Positions 14,461-20,941 of a DNA stretch of 20,941 nt are shown piece after piece. The translations under genes were made by a program, and so were the position numbers. Every line of letters begins with the position of its first letter. The first letter of the stretch is position 1. The stretch spans positions 1-20,941 of the forward strand of contig WQYJ01000009.1 in the NCBI GenBank assembly GCA_009781325.1. The letters are read 5' to 3'. Under the pieces are notes generated by a model. The model worked only from the letters and a program-made list of their open reading frames with translations, was not told where the DNA came from and searched no databases. The DNA comes from Propionibacteriaceae bacterium (GTDB taxonomy: Bacteria > Actinomycetota > Actinomycetes > Propionibacteriales > Propionibacteriaceae).

Positions 14461-15357
14461 GTGGCTCCTCAAGCAGATACCAAAGGACTGATTTCGACTT
14501 TCCTTGCCTATGGGCTGTGGGGATTCTTCCCGCTCTACTTCCTTCTGCTTGATGCCAGCGGTGCGATCGAAATAGTTGCCCATCGAACTGTTTGGACCTT
14601 GGTCTTTTGCATTATTGGTGTGACTGTGGTTGCTGGGTGGGGTCGGGTACGCGAGGTGTTCTCCAGTCGCCGGCTGGTCGCAACCCTGATCCTTGCCGGC
14701 GCTTTTCTTTCGGTGAACTGGCTGATCTACATCTATGCTGTCCTCACAGACAGGGTCGTGGACGGCGCACTGGGTTACTTCATAAATCCGCTGGTGACAG
14801 TGGCTTTAGCGGTCACGATCCAGAAGGAGAAAGTACGCCCCGCGCAGGTGGCAGCGCTGCTGATTGGTCTCGCGGCTGTCCTGGTGATAGCAGTCGGTGT
14901 GGGTCATGTTCCGTGGATCGGGCTGGGGTTGGCCTTCAGTTTCGGGTTCTACACCCTCGCCAAGAGCAAGGTCGGTCATCGGGTGACAGCGTTTATTGGA
15001 CTGGGTGCCGAGATGGTGGCGGTGATTCCATTGGCGCTGGGATTCATTATCTATCTCCAGATTGCTGGGACTGGAACATTCACCACCGTGTCCGGATGGT
15101 ACACACTGGCGTTGATGGGAACCGGTGTTGTCACAGCGGTCCCGCTTTTGTTATTCGCCATCGGCGCCGCACGCCTGCCCATGGTGACCTTGGCCTTCAT
15201 GCAGTACATCGCCCCGATACTTCAGTTCCTCGTTGGTGTGGTTATTCTCCGTGAAGAGATGCCTGTAGCCCGCTGGATTGGCTTTATCTTGATCTGGATC
15301 GCACTGATCGTACTGAGTTGGGACATCGTACGCAGAGCCCGTACCCGTGCGGCGTGA
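14461..15357 (+). CDS. rarD: RarD/EamA-family permease
   Basis: Ten-helix inner-membrane protein of the drug/metabolite transporter superfamily, RarD type; the substrate is not established (chloramphenicol resistance was the original phenotype of the family). The 298-aa length is normal. Seen: ten hydrophobic segments over the whole length and the RarD-type sequences AYGLWGFFPLYF (about 16-27), AHRTVWTL (about 40-47), SVNWLIYIYAV (about 84-94), GYFINPLV (about 105-112) and LQFLVGV near the end. The start is GTG with a leaderless-type promoter. It follows the AI-2E-family gene by 17 bp. Codon use and base content look like the neighbours. Confidence 0.92.
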   Translation: MAPQADTKGLISTFLAYGLWGFFPLYFLLLDASGAIEIVAHRTVWTLVFCIIGVTVVAGWGRVREVFSSRRLVATLILAGAFLSVNWLIYIYAVLTDRVVDGALGYFINPLVTVALAVTIQKEKVRPAQVAALLIGLAAVLVIAVGVGHVPWIGLGLAFSFGFYTLAKSKVGHRVTAFIGLGAEMVAVIPLALGFIIYLQIAGTGTFTTVSGWYTLALMGTGVVTAVPLLLFAIGAARLPMVTLAFMQYIAPILQFLVGVVILREEMPVARWIGFILIWIALIVLSWDIVRRARTRAA

Positions 15358-15438
15358 TCCATCAAGTCGGTGTTCAGTAAGGGGATACTGGGTGGGCTGA
15401 TTAGGATTCACGGTGTAAGGTTACTGCGGAGGTGCATC

Positions 15439-16383
15439 ATGAAGGCAATGTTTCTATCTGAACAAAACGGACCCTTCCGCACTATCGACGAATTCGTCGA
15501 TGGGGCCTGGGTTTCACTTATCGATCCAACAAAAGCAGAAATCGAAGAAGTGTCAGCGGAGTTTGGAATAGAACATGATCACTTACACGCAGCCTTGGAT
15601 ATAGAAGAGCGATCGCGTGTGACCGCTGAAGAGGGATATGTCCTGATCTTGGTCGACGTACTGACCTCTGAACTGCGCGGCGGCCAGTCATGGTACGCCA
15701 CGATCCCGCTGGCCATCATCATCGCTCCGCGTGGGATCGTCACCGTGTGTCTGCAGAAGGTTCCGGTGTTGGCTGCCGCTGAGTCTGGCCGGATTCGAAG
15801 CCTGGCAACAACCCTGAAGTCCCGCTTCGCGATTCAATTGCTTCTGCGCAGTGCAGGAGTTTATCTCGGTGCCCTGAAGAACATCGAGAAGATGACCGAT
15901 GATGCAGAGATCAATCTGCGCCGCTCGACCCGTAACCGGGAACTCGTCGACATGCTGGAGATCCAGAAATCTCTGGTCTATATCTCCACATCTCTGGCAT
16001 CCAACCAGCGCGTGCTCGACCGCATCGTACGTACGACTATCGTCAAGAAATACCCTGAAGACGACGACCTTCTCCAGGACACCATCGTTGAAAATGAGCA
16101 GGCTATCGAAATGGCGAACATCTACTCGGGAATTTTGTCCGGAACGATGGATGCCTACGCCTCGGTTATCTCGAATAACCAGAACGCCATTATGAAGACC
16201 CTGGCCCTGGTCACGATTGTGCTGTCCATCCCCACAATGATCTTTTCTGCCTACGGCATGAACGTTGAATTAACAGGAATGCCCTTCGCCCACAGCTTCT
16301 GGGGCTTCCTCATAGTCGTAGGCTTCAGCTTCCTCCTAGCCGTAGCCGCGGTAGTCATCTTCATCCGAATGCGATGGTTCTAG
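15439..16383 (+). CDS. CorA-family divalent-cation transporter
   Basis: Pentameric Mg2+/Co2+ (or related) channel of the CorA superfamily. The protein is 314 aa from the ATG at 15439. Seen: an N-terminal alpha/beta cytoplasmic domain, a long helical stalk (about 140-250), TM1 (about 253-272) ending in the diagnostic YGMN motif (G273-M274-N275), a short external loop, and TM2 (about 287-309) ending in basic residues. The start was chosen because GGAGG (15428-15432) lies 6 nt before it; the frame is open further upstream to 15370, but that extension has no such support. A perfect hairpin follows the stop. It is likely its own transcription unit, since about 80 bp separate it from rarD. Zn2+ or Ni2+ as substrate cannot be excluded. 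Confidence 0.93.
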   Translation: MKAMFLSEQNGPFRTIDEFVDGAWVSLIDPTKAEIEEVSAEFGIEHDHLHAALDIEERSRVTAEEGYVLILVDVLTSELRGGQSWYATIPLAIIIAPRGIVTVCLQKVPVLAAAESGRIRSLATTLKSRFAIQLLLRSAGVYLGALKNIEKMTDDAEINLRRSTRNRELVDMLEIQKSLVYISTSLASNQRVLDRIVRTTIVKKYPEDDDLLQDTIVENEQAIEMANIYSGILSGTMDAYASVISNNQNAIMKTLALVTIVLSIPTMIFSAYGMNVELTGMPFAHSFWGFLIVVGFSFLLAVAAVVIFIRMRWF

Positions 16384-16389
16384 AACCTA

Positions 16390-16444
16390 ACAATGGGGAT
16401 GGTGTGTTAAGTCATACGTCCCCTTGACACACCATCCCCATTGT
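16390..16444 (+). terminator. Long perfect hairpin after corA
   Basis: A 17-bp perfect inverted repeat (16390-16406 with 16428-16444: ACAATGGGGATGGTGTG and its complement), extendable by four pairs including one wobble (TTAA/TTGA), leaving a 13-nt loop. It begins 7 nt after the corA stop. There is no U-tract, so it is not a standard intrinsic terminator, but position and strength suggest an mRNA 3' end or a stability element. Confidence 0.6.
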
Positions 16445-16450
16445 CACGTC

Positions 16451-16545
16451 CCCGGTGGTCATCCTGCCGCAGGCAGGACCCCCCGGCAGCCGACGTATGA
16501 ACAGTGGTAAGGCTTTTCTCACTCAAGTCCATACTTTGAACCCCC
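16451..16545. repeat. Forward copy of the palindromic repeat family
   Basis: Contains GGTCATCCTGCCGCAGGCAG from 16457, the GCAGCCGACGTATG end and the linker with CAAGTCCATAC. It is the same family as the arrays at 9361-9737 and 9931-10117. The next copy begins 89 bp later at 16546. Confidence 0.88.
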
Positions 16546-16665
16546 GGTCATCCTGCCGCAGGCAGGACCCCCGGCAGCCGACGTATGGACTGTGGTTAAG
16601 CTTTTCTTCTTCAAGTCCTTACTTTGGCCGCCGGGGGTCCTGCCTGGCGGCAGGATGACCGGGGG
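16546..16665. repeat. Second complete 120-bp palindromic element
   Basis: A forward core from 16546 and an inverted core at 16631-16665 flank a linker with GTATGGACT and CAAGTC halves. Length and layout match 9998-10117, more than 6 kb away, so this is a dispersed family rather than a local duplication. It lies between corA and the dCMP deaminase gene. Confidence 0.87.
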
Positions 16666-16728
16666 TCGGCATAAGGACTTGGGGTAGTCACACAAGCCGC
16701 TCTGTCACAGCGTCAAGCAATACATCCC

Positions 16729-16756
16729 CTGACACACCATCGCCCTCTGCTAGGCT
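16729..16756 (+). promoter_or_regulatory. Promoter of the dCMP deaminase gene
   Basis: CTGACA (16729-16734), 16 bp, then TAGGCT (16751-16756). Transcription would start near 16763, giving a short leader that includes the GAGGAG ribosome-binding site. The -35 region is part of a near-copy (16721-16744) of sequence in the corA hairpin (16415-16439). Confidence 0.5.
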
Positions 16757-16783
16757 TTCTCGGATAGCACATGAGGAGAGATG

Positions 16784-17230
16784 ATGACCCAAGAATTCCC
16801 CGTACCGAGTTGGGATGACTATTTTCTAGCGATCGCAAAAGTGGTTGCCACGCGGGCTAAGTGCCGTCGCCGCAAAGTCGGAGCGGTCATCACTGTCGAT
16901 CACCGCATCATCGCCACAGGTTACAACGGCGCAGCACCAGGTGTTCCCGATTGCCTGGAAGGGGCCTGCCCCCGTGGACTGCTGACCTACGACCAGCAAC
17001 CAGGGCTCTCCAACTACGACACCCCCGGAACCCCAGGGTTCTGCATCGCTATCCACGCTGAAGTCAACGCCCTGCTCTTCGCCACACGCGACACCAAAGG
17101 CGCAACCGCCTACATCACCGATCCCCCCTGCTCAGGATGCCGCAAGGCACTAGCCGCCGCTGGAATCATTCGAGCCGTGTGGCCTGAAGGAGAACTAGAT
17201 TGCGAAGGCCTCACCAACTGGGAGCTATGA
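16784..17230 (+). CDS. Deoxycytidylate (dCMP) deaminase family protein
   Basis: Zinc enzyme, probably deaminating dCMP to dUMP for thymidylate synthesis. The protein is 148 aa. Seen: the TGYNGAAPGVPDC substrate region (about 45-57), HAEVNAL with zinc-binding H91 and catalytic E93, and PCSGC with zinc-binding C116 and C119. The size and the long insert between these motifs match dCMP deaminases/ComE-type proteins rather than cytidine deaminase. Two ATGs stand in tandem (16781 and 16784); AGGAG (16774-16778) is 2 nt from the first and 5 nt from the second, so the second is preferred. The stop is 2 nt from the stop of the convergent hspR. Confidence 0.9.
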   Translation: MTQEFPVPSWDDYFLAIAKVVATRAKCRRRKVGAVITVDHRIIATGYNGAAPGVPDCLEGACPRGLLTYDQQPGLSNYDTPGTPGFCIAIHAEVNALLFATRDTKGATAYITDPPCSGCRKALAAAGIIRAVWPEGELDCEGLTNWEL

Positions 17231-17232
17231 CG

Positions 17233-17682
17233 TCAAGACAAAATCTCGCGAGTCCGCGACGTGCGAAGGTAGACCCCTTCAGATGATGACGCGGTGAAAA
17301 CTCGCCCGGAAGTCTTCGGCTTCTTATGTGTACGCAGTTCATCGGTCATGCGAGCCATATGTTCTTGAAGCCGAATAACCTCGGCCTGAAGTTCCAGAAT
17401 TCGCCGGACACCCACAAGGTTGATTCCCTCCTCCTGGGAGAGATACTGCACCAACCTCAGCTTCTCAACATCGCGTACGGAATACCGCCGTCCTCGCCCT
17501 GAGGCCCGCCGGGGAACAACCAAGCCGAGGCGATCATAGGTACGCAGAGTCTGAGGGTGCATCCCGGCCAACCGAGCTGCGGTAGAAATCAAAAACAGAG
17601 GAACATCAGGATCAAAGCGCTGGGGGAGATTCGCCGTGGGGGTGTCACCCGGCTCGAATACTTCGGGAATCTCCGCAGACAT
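17233..17682 (-). CDS. hspR: Heat-shock repressor HspR (MerR family)
   Basis: Repressor of the dnaK operon in actinobacteria; it binds HAIR inverted repeats, with DnaK acting as co-repressor. The protein is 149 aa. Seen: a Pro/acid-rich N-terminal extension (1-28), a MerR-type helix-turn-helix and wing (about 29-98, with LISTAARLAGMHPQTLRTYD and the GRGRRYS wing), and a short coiled-coil helix (about 95-118). The ATG at 17682 overlaps the dnaJ stop (TGATG), and a GTG at 17685 immediately before it is an alternative. As the last gene of the operon it gives the usual autoregulatory loop. Its operator upstream of dnaK lies outside the window. Confidence 0.95.
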   Translation of the reverse strand: MSAEIPEVFEPGDTPTANLPQRFDPDVPLFLISTAARLAGMHPQTLRTYDRLGLVVPRRASGRGRRYSVRDVEKLRLVQYLSQEEGINLVGVRRILELQAEVIRLQEHMARMTDELRTHKKPKTSGRVFTASSSEGVYLRTSRTREILS

Positions 17683-18809
17683 CACTCACCGGCTCTCAAA
17701 CTCGCCCGAGGATTCCCCTCACCAGCCACAGCTTCGTAGGCCCGCAGAGCATCTTGTGCCGCTGCGGATAGGTGCTCAGGAACCTGAACAACCACAGTGA
17801 CAAGCAAATCTGTGCGCCCGTCCTTGATCTGAACGCCCTTGCCCTTGGCTCTAAACGTACGCCCCGACTTCGTCCCAGCCGGAATCTTCAACCGAACCTG
17901 ACCGCCATCCAGAGTAGGAACCCCGATCTCGGCGCCCAGAGCTGCCTCAGCATAGGTCACAGGCACGGTGATCGCCAGGTGTTCCCCTTGGCGCGCAAAG
18001 AGAGGATCCGCTGTGACATGGACTATCACATAAAGGTCACCAGGATTCCCTCCGTTGATCCCCGGGGTACCCTTCCCCTTCACGCGAATCCGCTGCCCAT
18101 CGGTCACCCCGGCTGGAATTCGTACGTGAATAGTCCGTGATGCCCGCGCCTGTCCCGTGCCATCACATCCCGGACACGGATCATCGATGATGATTCCGCG
18201 CCCATGGCACGATGGACAGGGCTGCGATACAGCGAAGCCGCCGGAAGACCGGGCAGTCATCCCCGAACCATTGCAGTCCAAGCAGCTTCGAGGTGAGGTC
18301 CCCTTCTTCGCACCAGTTCCTCCGCAGTCATCACAGACAGCATCGGAGCTTAGCCGAACCGAGATTCGGGCCCCGCCGATTGCCTCACGGAAACTGAGGT
18401 TCACTTCAGTTTCAAGGTCCCCTCCGCGCCGCTGACGTTGTTGGGGTTGCCCTGCGCCAAACAGCCCGCCGAAGATATCCGAGAAACCCCCGCCCGCGGC
18501 TCCGCCGCTGAAGAGATCCTCAAAGTTGATCCCCGAGGCACGGCCACCCCCACCAGGGAAGCGGAAACCACCGGACCCGAATAAGGAGCGAGCTTCGTCG
18601 TACTCCTTGCGGGTCTTCGGGTCGGACAGAATATCGTTAGCCTCAGTAACCTCTTTGAACTTCTTCTCTGCTTCAGGGTCGCGGTTCTGGTCAGGGTGAT
18701 ACTGGCGTGCAAGTTTGCGGAAGGCCTTCTTAATCTGGTCTTCTGTTGCATCCTTCTTGAGTCCTAGAACTGAGTAATAGTCCTTCTCAAGCCAGTCTTT
18801 TTGACTCAT
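17682..18809 (-). CDS. dnaJ: Chaperone DnaJ (Hsp40)
   Basis: Co-chaperone that delivers unfolded protein to DnaK and stimulates its ATPase. The protein is 375 aa, full family length. Domains: J domain (about 10-75) with HPD at 38-40; Gly/Phe-rich region (about 76-128); four CxxCxGxG zinc repeats with Cys at 159/162, 176/179, 198/201 and 212/215; then the substrate-binding beta domains and a C-terminal dimerisation region (about 225-360). The ATG at 18809 overlaps the grpE stop by 4 nt (ATGA), and its own stop overlaps the hspR start, so translation is probably coupled through the operon. All key residues are present. Confidence 0.97.
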   Translation of the reverse strand: MSQKDWLEKDYYSVLGLKKDATEDQIKKAFRKLARQYHPDQNRDPEAEKKFKEVTEANDILSDPKTRKEYDEARSLFGSGGFRFPGGGGRASGINFEDLFSGGAAGGGFSDIFGGLFGAGQPQQRQRRGGDLETEVNLSFREAIGGARISVRLSSDAVCDDCGGTGAKKGTSPRSCLDCNGSGMTARSSGGFAVSQPCPSCHGRGIIIDDPCPGCDGTGQARASRTIHVRIPAGVTDGQRIRVKGKGTPGINGGNPGDLYVIVHVTADPLFARQGEHLAITVPVTYAEAALGAEIGVPTLDGGQVRLKIPAGTKSGRTFRAKGKGVQIKDGRTDLLVTVVVQVPEHLSAAAQDALRAYEAVAGEGNPRASLRAGE

Positions 18810-19381
18810 TCATCCGCCGGTTCTGCCATGGCAACACTGACTCGTGCGGGCCGAATCATCCGTGTGCCAACTTCGTACCCTTTCTGGAAGACCTCAAAGA
18901 TCGTCGGCTCGCCGTGATCGGGGAGGTCGATCTGCATCAGAGCCTCGTGGATATGAGGATTGAAAGGCTCTCCAGCTTCTCCGAAGCTCACCAGACCGTA
19001 CTTCGCAGCGACCTTAGCGACCTCATCAGCTAGCATCTCGCCGCCAGCGGTGAGTTCACCGTGGGAGCGAGCAGCATCAACCCCGTCCAGCAAAGGCAGC
19101 AGGTCAACCATGACCGCCTCGATCCCGCGTTCGCGGGCGAGGTCACGGTCACGATCTACTCGGCGCTTATAGTTGACGTACTCAGCCTGAAGGCGTTGAA
19201 GATCCGCCGTGCGCTCCTTCAACAGTTCGCGCAGATCGCCGTCCTCATTATCACTGGACTCGGGCTGGGCCGAGGAATCTACAATATCGACGGGAATCCC
19301 GTCGCCCGCAGAATCCTCAAGCAGCCCGTCTGCGAGGTTCTTGAGTTCCTCATCCAGGTTGTCGTCAGTTGTGTCTGTCAT
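18806..19381 (-). CDS. grpE: Nucleotide exchange factor GrpE
   Basis: Dimeric factor that releases ADP from DnaK. The protein is 191 aa. Seen: an acidic disordered N-terminus (1-48), a long coiled-coil helix (about 48-82, with LQRLQAEYVNYKRRVDRDRD), a four-helix region (about 85-125), and the beta-wing domain ending in the family signature with FQKGYEVGTRMIRPARVSVA (about 165-184). The ATG at 19381 has AGGAG (complement of 19386-19390) 4 nt upstream. It lies 29 bp after dnaK and overlaps dnaJ by 4 nt. Confidence 0.97.
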   Translation of the reverse strand: MTDTTDDNLDEELKNLADGLLEDSAGDGIPVDIVDSSAQPESSDNEDGDLRELLKERTADLQRLQAEYVNYKRRVDRDRDLARERGIEAVMVDLLPLLDGVDAARSHGELTAGGEMLADEVAKVAAKYGLVSFGEAGEPFNPHIHEALMQIDLPDHGEPTIFEVFQKGYEVGTRMIRPARVSVAMAEPADE

Positions 19382-19410
19382 TGCTCTCCTGAGTATGGGC
19401 GAAAGACCTA

Positions 19411-20941
19411 TTACTTATCTTCGTCTACAATCTCGGCATCTACAACATCATCTGACTCATCAGCGCTGCTGGATTCACCAGCCGACTGCTCGGCAGCCTC
19501 TCGAGCCTGGGCAGCAGCGTAGACAGCCTGACCCATGGCGGCAGCCTTGGTGTTGAGGTCGTCCATCGCAGTCTTCACAGCCTCGTCATTGTCCGTACCT
19601 TCGAGAGCTTCTTTCAGTACGGCCAGAGCCTCCTTGACAGGGGTCTTTACCTCGTCAGTCAGGATGGCATCGTGCTCGTCGAGCAGCTTCTCTGTGGAGA
19701 AAGCCAAGGAGTCAGCGGTGTTGCGCATCTCAACAGACTCGCGGCGCTTCTTGTCCTCAGCAGCGTGAGACTCGGCCTGGCGTACCATGTCGTCGATTTC
19801 GTCCTTATTCAGAGCCGAACCGCCGGTCACAGTCATCGACTGCTCTTTCCCAGTAGCCAGATCCTTCGCGGAGACGTGGACAATGCCGTTGGCATCGATG
19901 TCGAAGGCGACTTCAATCTGAGGCACCTGACGCGGAGCCGGCATGATTCCAGTCAGCTCGAAGTTGCCCAGACCCTTGTTATCGCGGGCGAAGTCACGCT
20001 CACCCTGATAGACCTGGATCATCACCGAGGGCTGATTGTCCTCAGCAGTGGTGAAGATCTCGGAACGCTTAGTCGGGATGGTGGTGTTGCGCTCGATGAT
20101 GCGAGTCATCACTCCACCCTTGGTTTCGATGCCGAGACTCAGCGGGGTCACGTCAAGAAGGAGTACATCCTTGACCTCACCCTTGAGTACGCCAGCCTGC
20201 AGGGCTGCACCCAGGGCCACGACCTCATCAGGGTTAACGCCCTTGTGAGCATCCTTGCCAGCCAGTTCTTTGACCAGTTCCACCACAGAGGGCATACGGG
20301 TCGAGCCGCCGACGAGGATCACCTGATCGATCTTGTTGACTGAGGTCTTGGCATCAGAGATCACCGCGTTGAAGGGAGCCCGGCAGCGATCCAGGAGGTC
20401 CTGAGTCATGCGCTGGAACTCCGCGCGGGTCAGCTTGGCATCCAGGTGGAGGGGGCCTTCTGCGCCAGCGGTGATGTAGGGCAGGTTGATCTGAGTCTCT
20501 TGGGCAGCGCTGAGTTCGATCTTGGCGCGCTCTGCAGCCTCTTGGAGACGCTGACGTGCCATCTTGTCCTTGCTCAGGTCGATTCCGTTGGCATTCTTGA
20601 ATTCCTTGACCATCCAATCGACAACGCGCTGATCCCAGTCGTCACCGCCGAGACGGTTATCGCCCTTGGTGGCCTTGACTTCGAAGACTCCATCAGAGAT
20701 CTCCAGCAGCGAGACGTCGAAGGTTCCACCGCCGAGGTCGAAGACGAGAACGGTTTGTTCCTTGTCGCCCTTGTCGAGACCGTACGCCAGGGCTGCGGCT
20801 GTGGGCTCGTTGATGATGCGGTCGACGATCAGACCTGCGATCTCACCGGCTTCCTTGGTTGCCTGACGCTCAGCATCGGAGAAGTACGCGGGCACGGTGA
20901 TAACGGCGTTGGTGACGGGTTCGCCTAGGTAGGCTTCGGCG
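19411..20941 (-). CDS. dnaK: Chaperone DnaK (Hsp70), 5' end cut by window edge
   Basis: ATP-dependent chaperone that folds nascent and stressed proteins and acts with HspR in heat-shock control. The last 509 residues are visible; about 100-110 N-terminal residues lie beyond the right edge. Seen: GEPVTNAVITVPAYFSDAERQATKEA at the start of the visible part, the Hsp70 signatures VFDLGGGTFDVS and VILVGGSTRMPSV, the interdomain linker DVLLLDVTPLSLGIE, the substrate-binding beta domain, and a helical lid ending in an acidic tail (DDVVDAEIVDEDK). The GTG at 20895 is an internal valine, not a start, because conserved DnaK sequence continues upstream of it. First gene of the dnaK-grpE-dnaJ-hspR operon. 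Confidence 0.97.
   Translation of the reverse strand, partial: AEAYLGEPVTNAVITVPAYFSDAERQATKEAGEIAGLIVDRIINEPTAAALAYGLDKGDKEQTVLVFDLGGGTFDVSLLEISDGVFEVKATKGDNRLGGDDWDQRVVDWMVKEFKNANGIDLSKDKMARQRLQEAAERAKIELSAAQETQINLPYITAGAEGPLHLDAKLTRAEFQRMTQDLLDRCRAPFNAVISDAKTSVNKIDQVILVGGSTRMPSVVELVKELAGKDAHKGVNPDEVVALGAALQAGVLKGEVKDVLLLDVTPLSLGIETKGGVMTRIIERNTTIPTKRSEIFTTAEDNQPSVMIQVYQGERDFARDNKGLGNFELTGIMPAPRQVPQIEVAFDIDANGIVHVSAKDLATGKEQSMTVTGGSALNKDEIDDMVRQAESHAAEDKKRRESVEMRNTADSLAFSTEKLLDEHDAILTDEVKTPVKEALAVLKEALEGTDNDEAVKTAMDDLNTKAAAMGQAVYAAAQAREAAEQSAGESSSADESDDVVDAEIVDEDK

Noticed and set aside
15370..15438. Upstream start for the CorA protein
   Set aside because: The extension is not CorA-like, and the ATG at 15439 has GGAGG at a proper distance.
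20893..20895. GTG as the start of DnaK
   Set aside because: Conserved DnaK residues (AEAYLGEPVTNAVIT) continue in frame upstream to the window edge, so this is an internal Val codon.

Overview
The window looks like a chromosomal segment of a moderate-GC (roughly 55-58% by eye) actinobacterium (Actinomycetota). Three things point there: the order fhaA-fhaB-pstP-rodA-pbpA-pknB, a dnaK-grpE-dnaJ-hspR operon with a MerR-type HspR, and several probable leaderless genes with a TANNNT -10 box 6-7 nt before the start codon. A eukaryote-type UTP-glucose-1-phosphate uridylyltransferase and a class I fumarase would suit an anaerobic or facultative relative of the propionibacteria, bifidobacteria or Actinomyces. 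The genus cannot be fixed from the sequence alone.

Region 1 (1-7134, minus strand) is the cell-envelope growth and phospho-signalling cluster. It is transcribed leftwards from a likely promoter near 7107-7134: fhaA, fhaB, the PP2C phosphatase pstP, the SEDS glycosyltransferase rodA/ftsW, the class B penicillin-binding protein pbpA, and a PASTA kinase pknB cut by the left edge. The genes overlap or nearly abut, except for a 147-bp gap before pknB. There is no pknA gene in its usual place between pbpA and pknB. Kinase, phosphatase and two FHA phosphothreonine readers would control the RodA/PbpA pair. RodA carries an unusually long, Thr- and acid-rich C-terminal tail.

Region 2 (7169-9316, minus strand) holds an IclR-family regulator, with a palindrome over its probable leaderless promoter, and the UDP-glucose pyrophosphorylase gene just upstream of it.

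Region 3 (9317-10197) has no genes. It carries a family of GC-rich palindromic repeats: four 86-bp tandem units, then inverted copies. The same family recurs at 16451-16665 between corA and a dCMP deaminase gene. These are REP/BIME- or MITE-like elements.

Region 4 (10198-17230) is mixed metabolism and transport: an aldo/keto reductase plus a 61-residue winged-helix protein (+), a class I fumarate hydratase (-), an AI-2E-family membrane protein, a RarD/EamA permease and a CorA-type transporter (+), a hairpin, repeats, and a dCMP deaminase (+).

Region 5 (17233-20941, minus strand) is the heat-shock operon dnaK (cut by the right edge)-grpE-dnaJ-hspR, with overlapping junctions. Any HspR-binding (HAIR) operator upstream of dnaK lies outside the window.

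Most of the window is conserved core sequence. The least explained parts are the palindromic repeat family, an isolated hairpin at 9775-9807, the RodA tail, and an apparent excess of CGTAC/GTACG pentamers.
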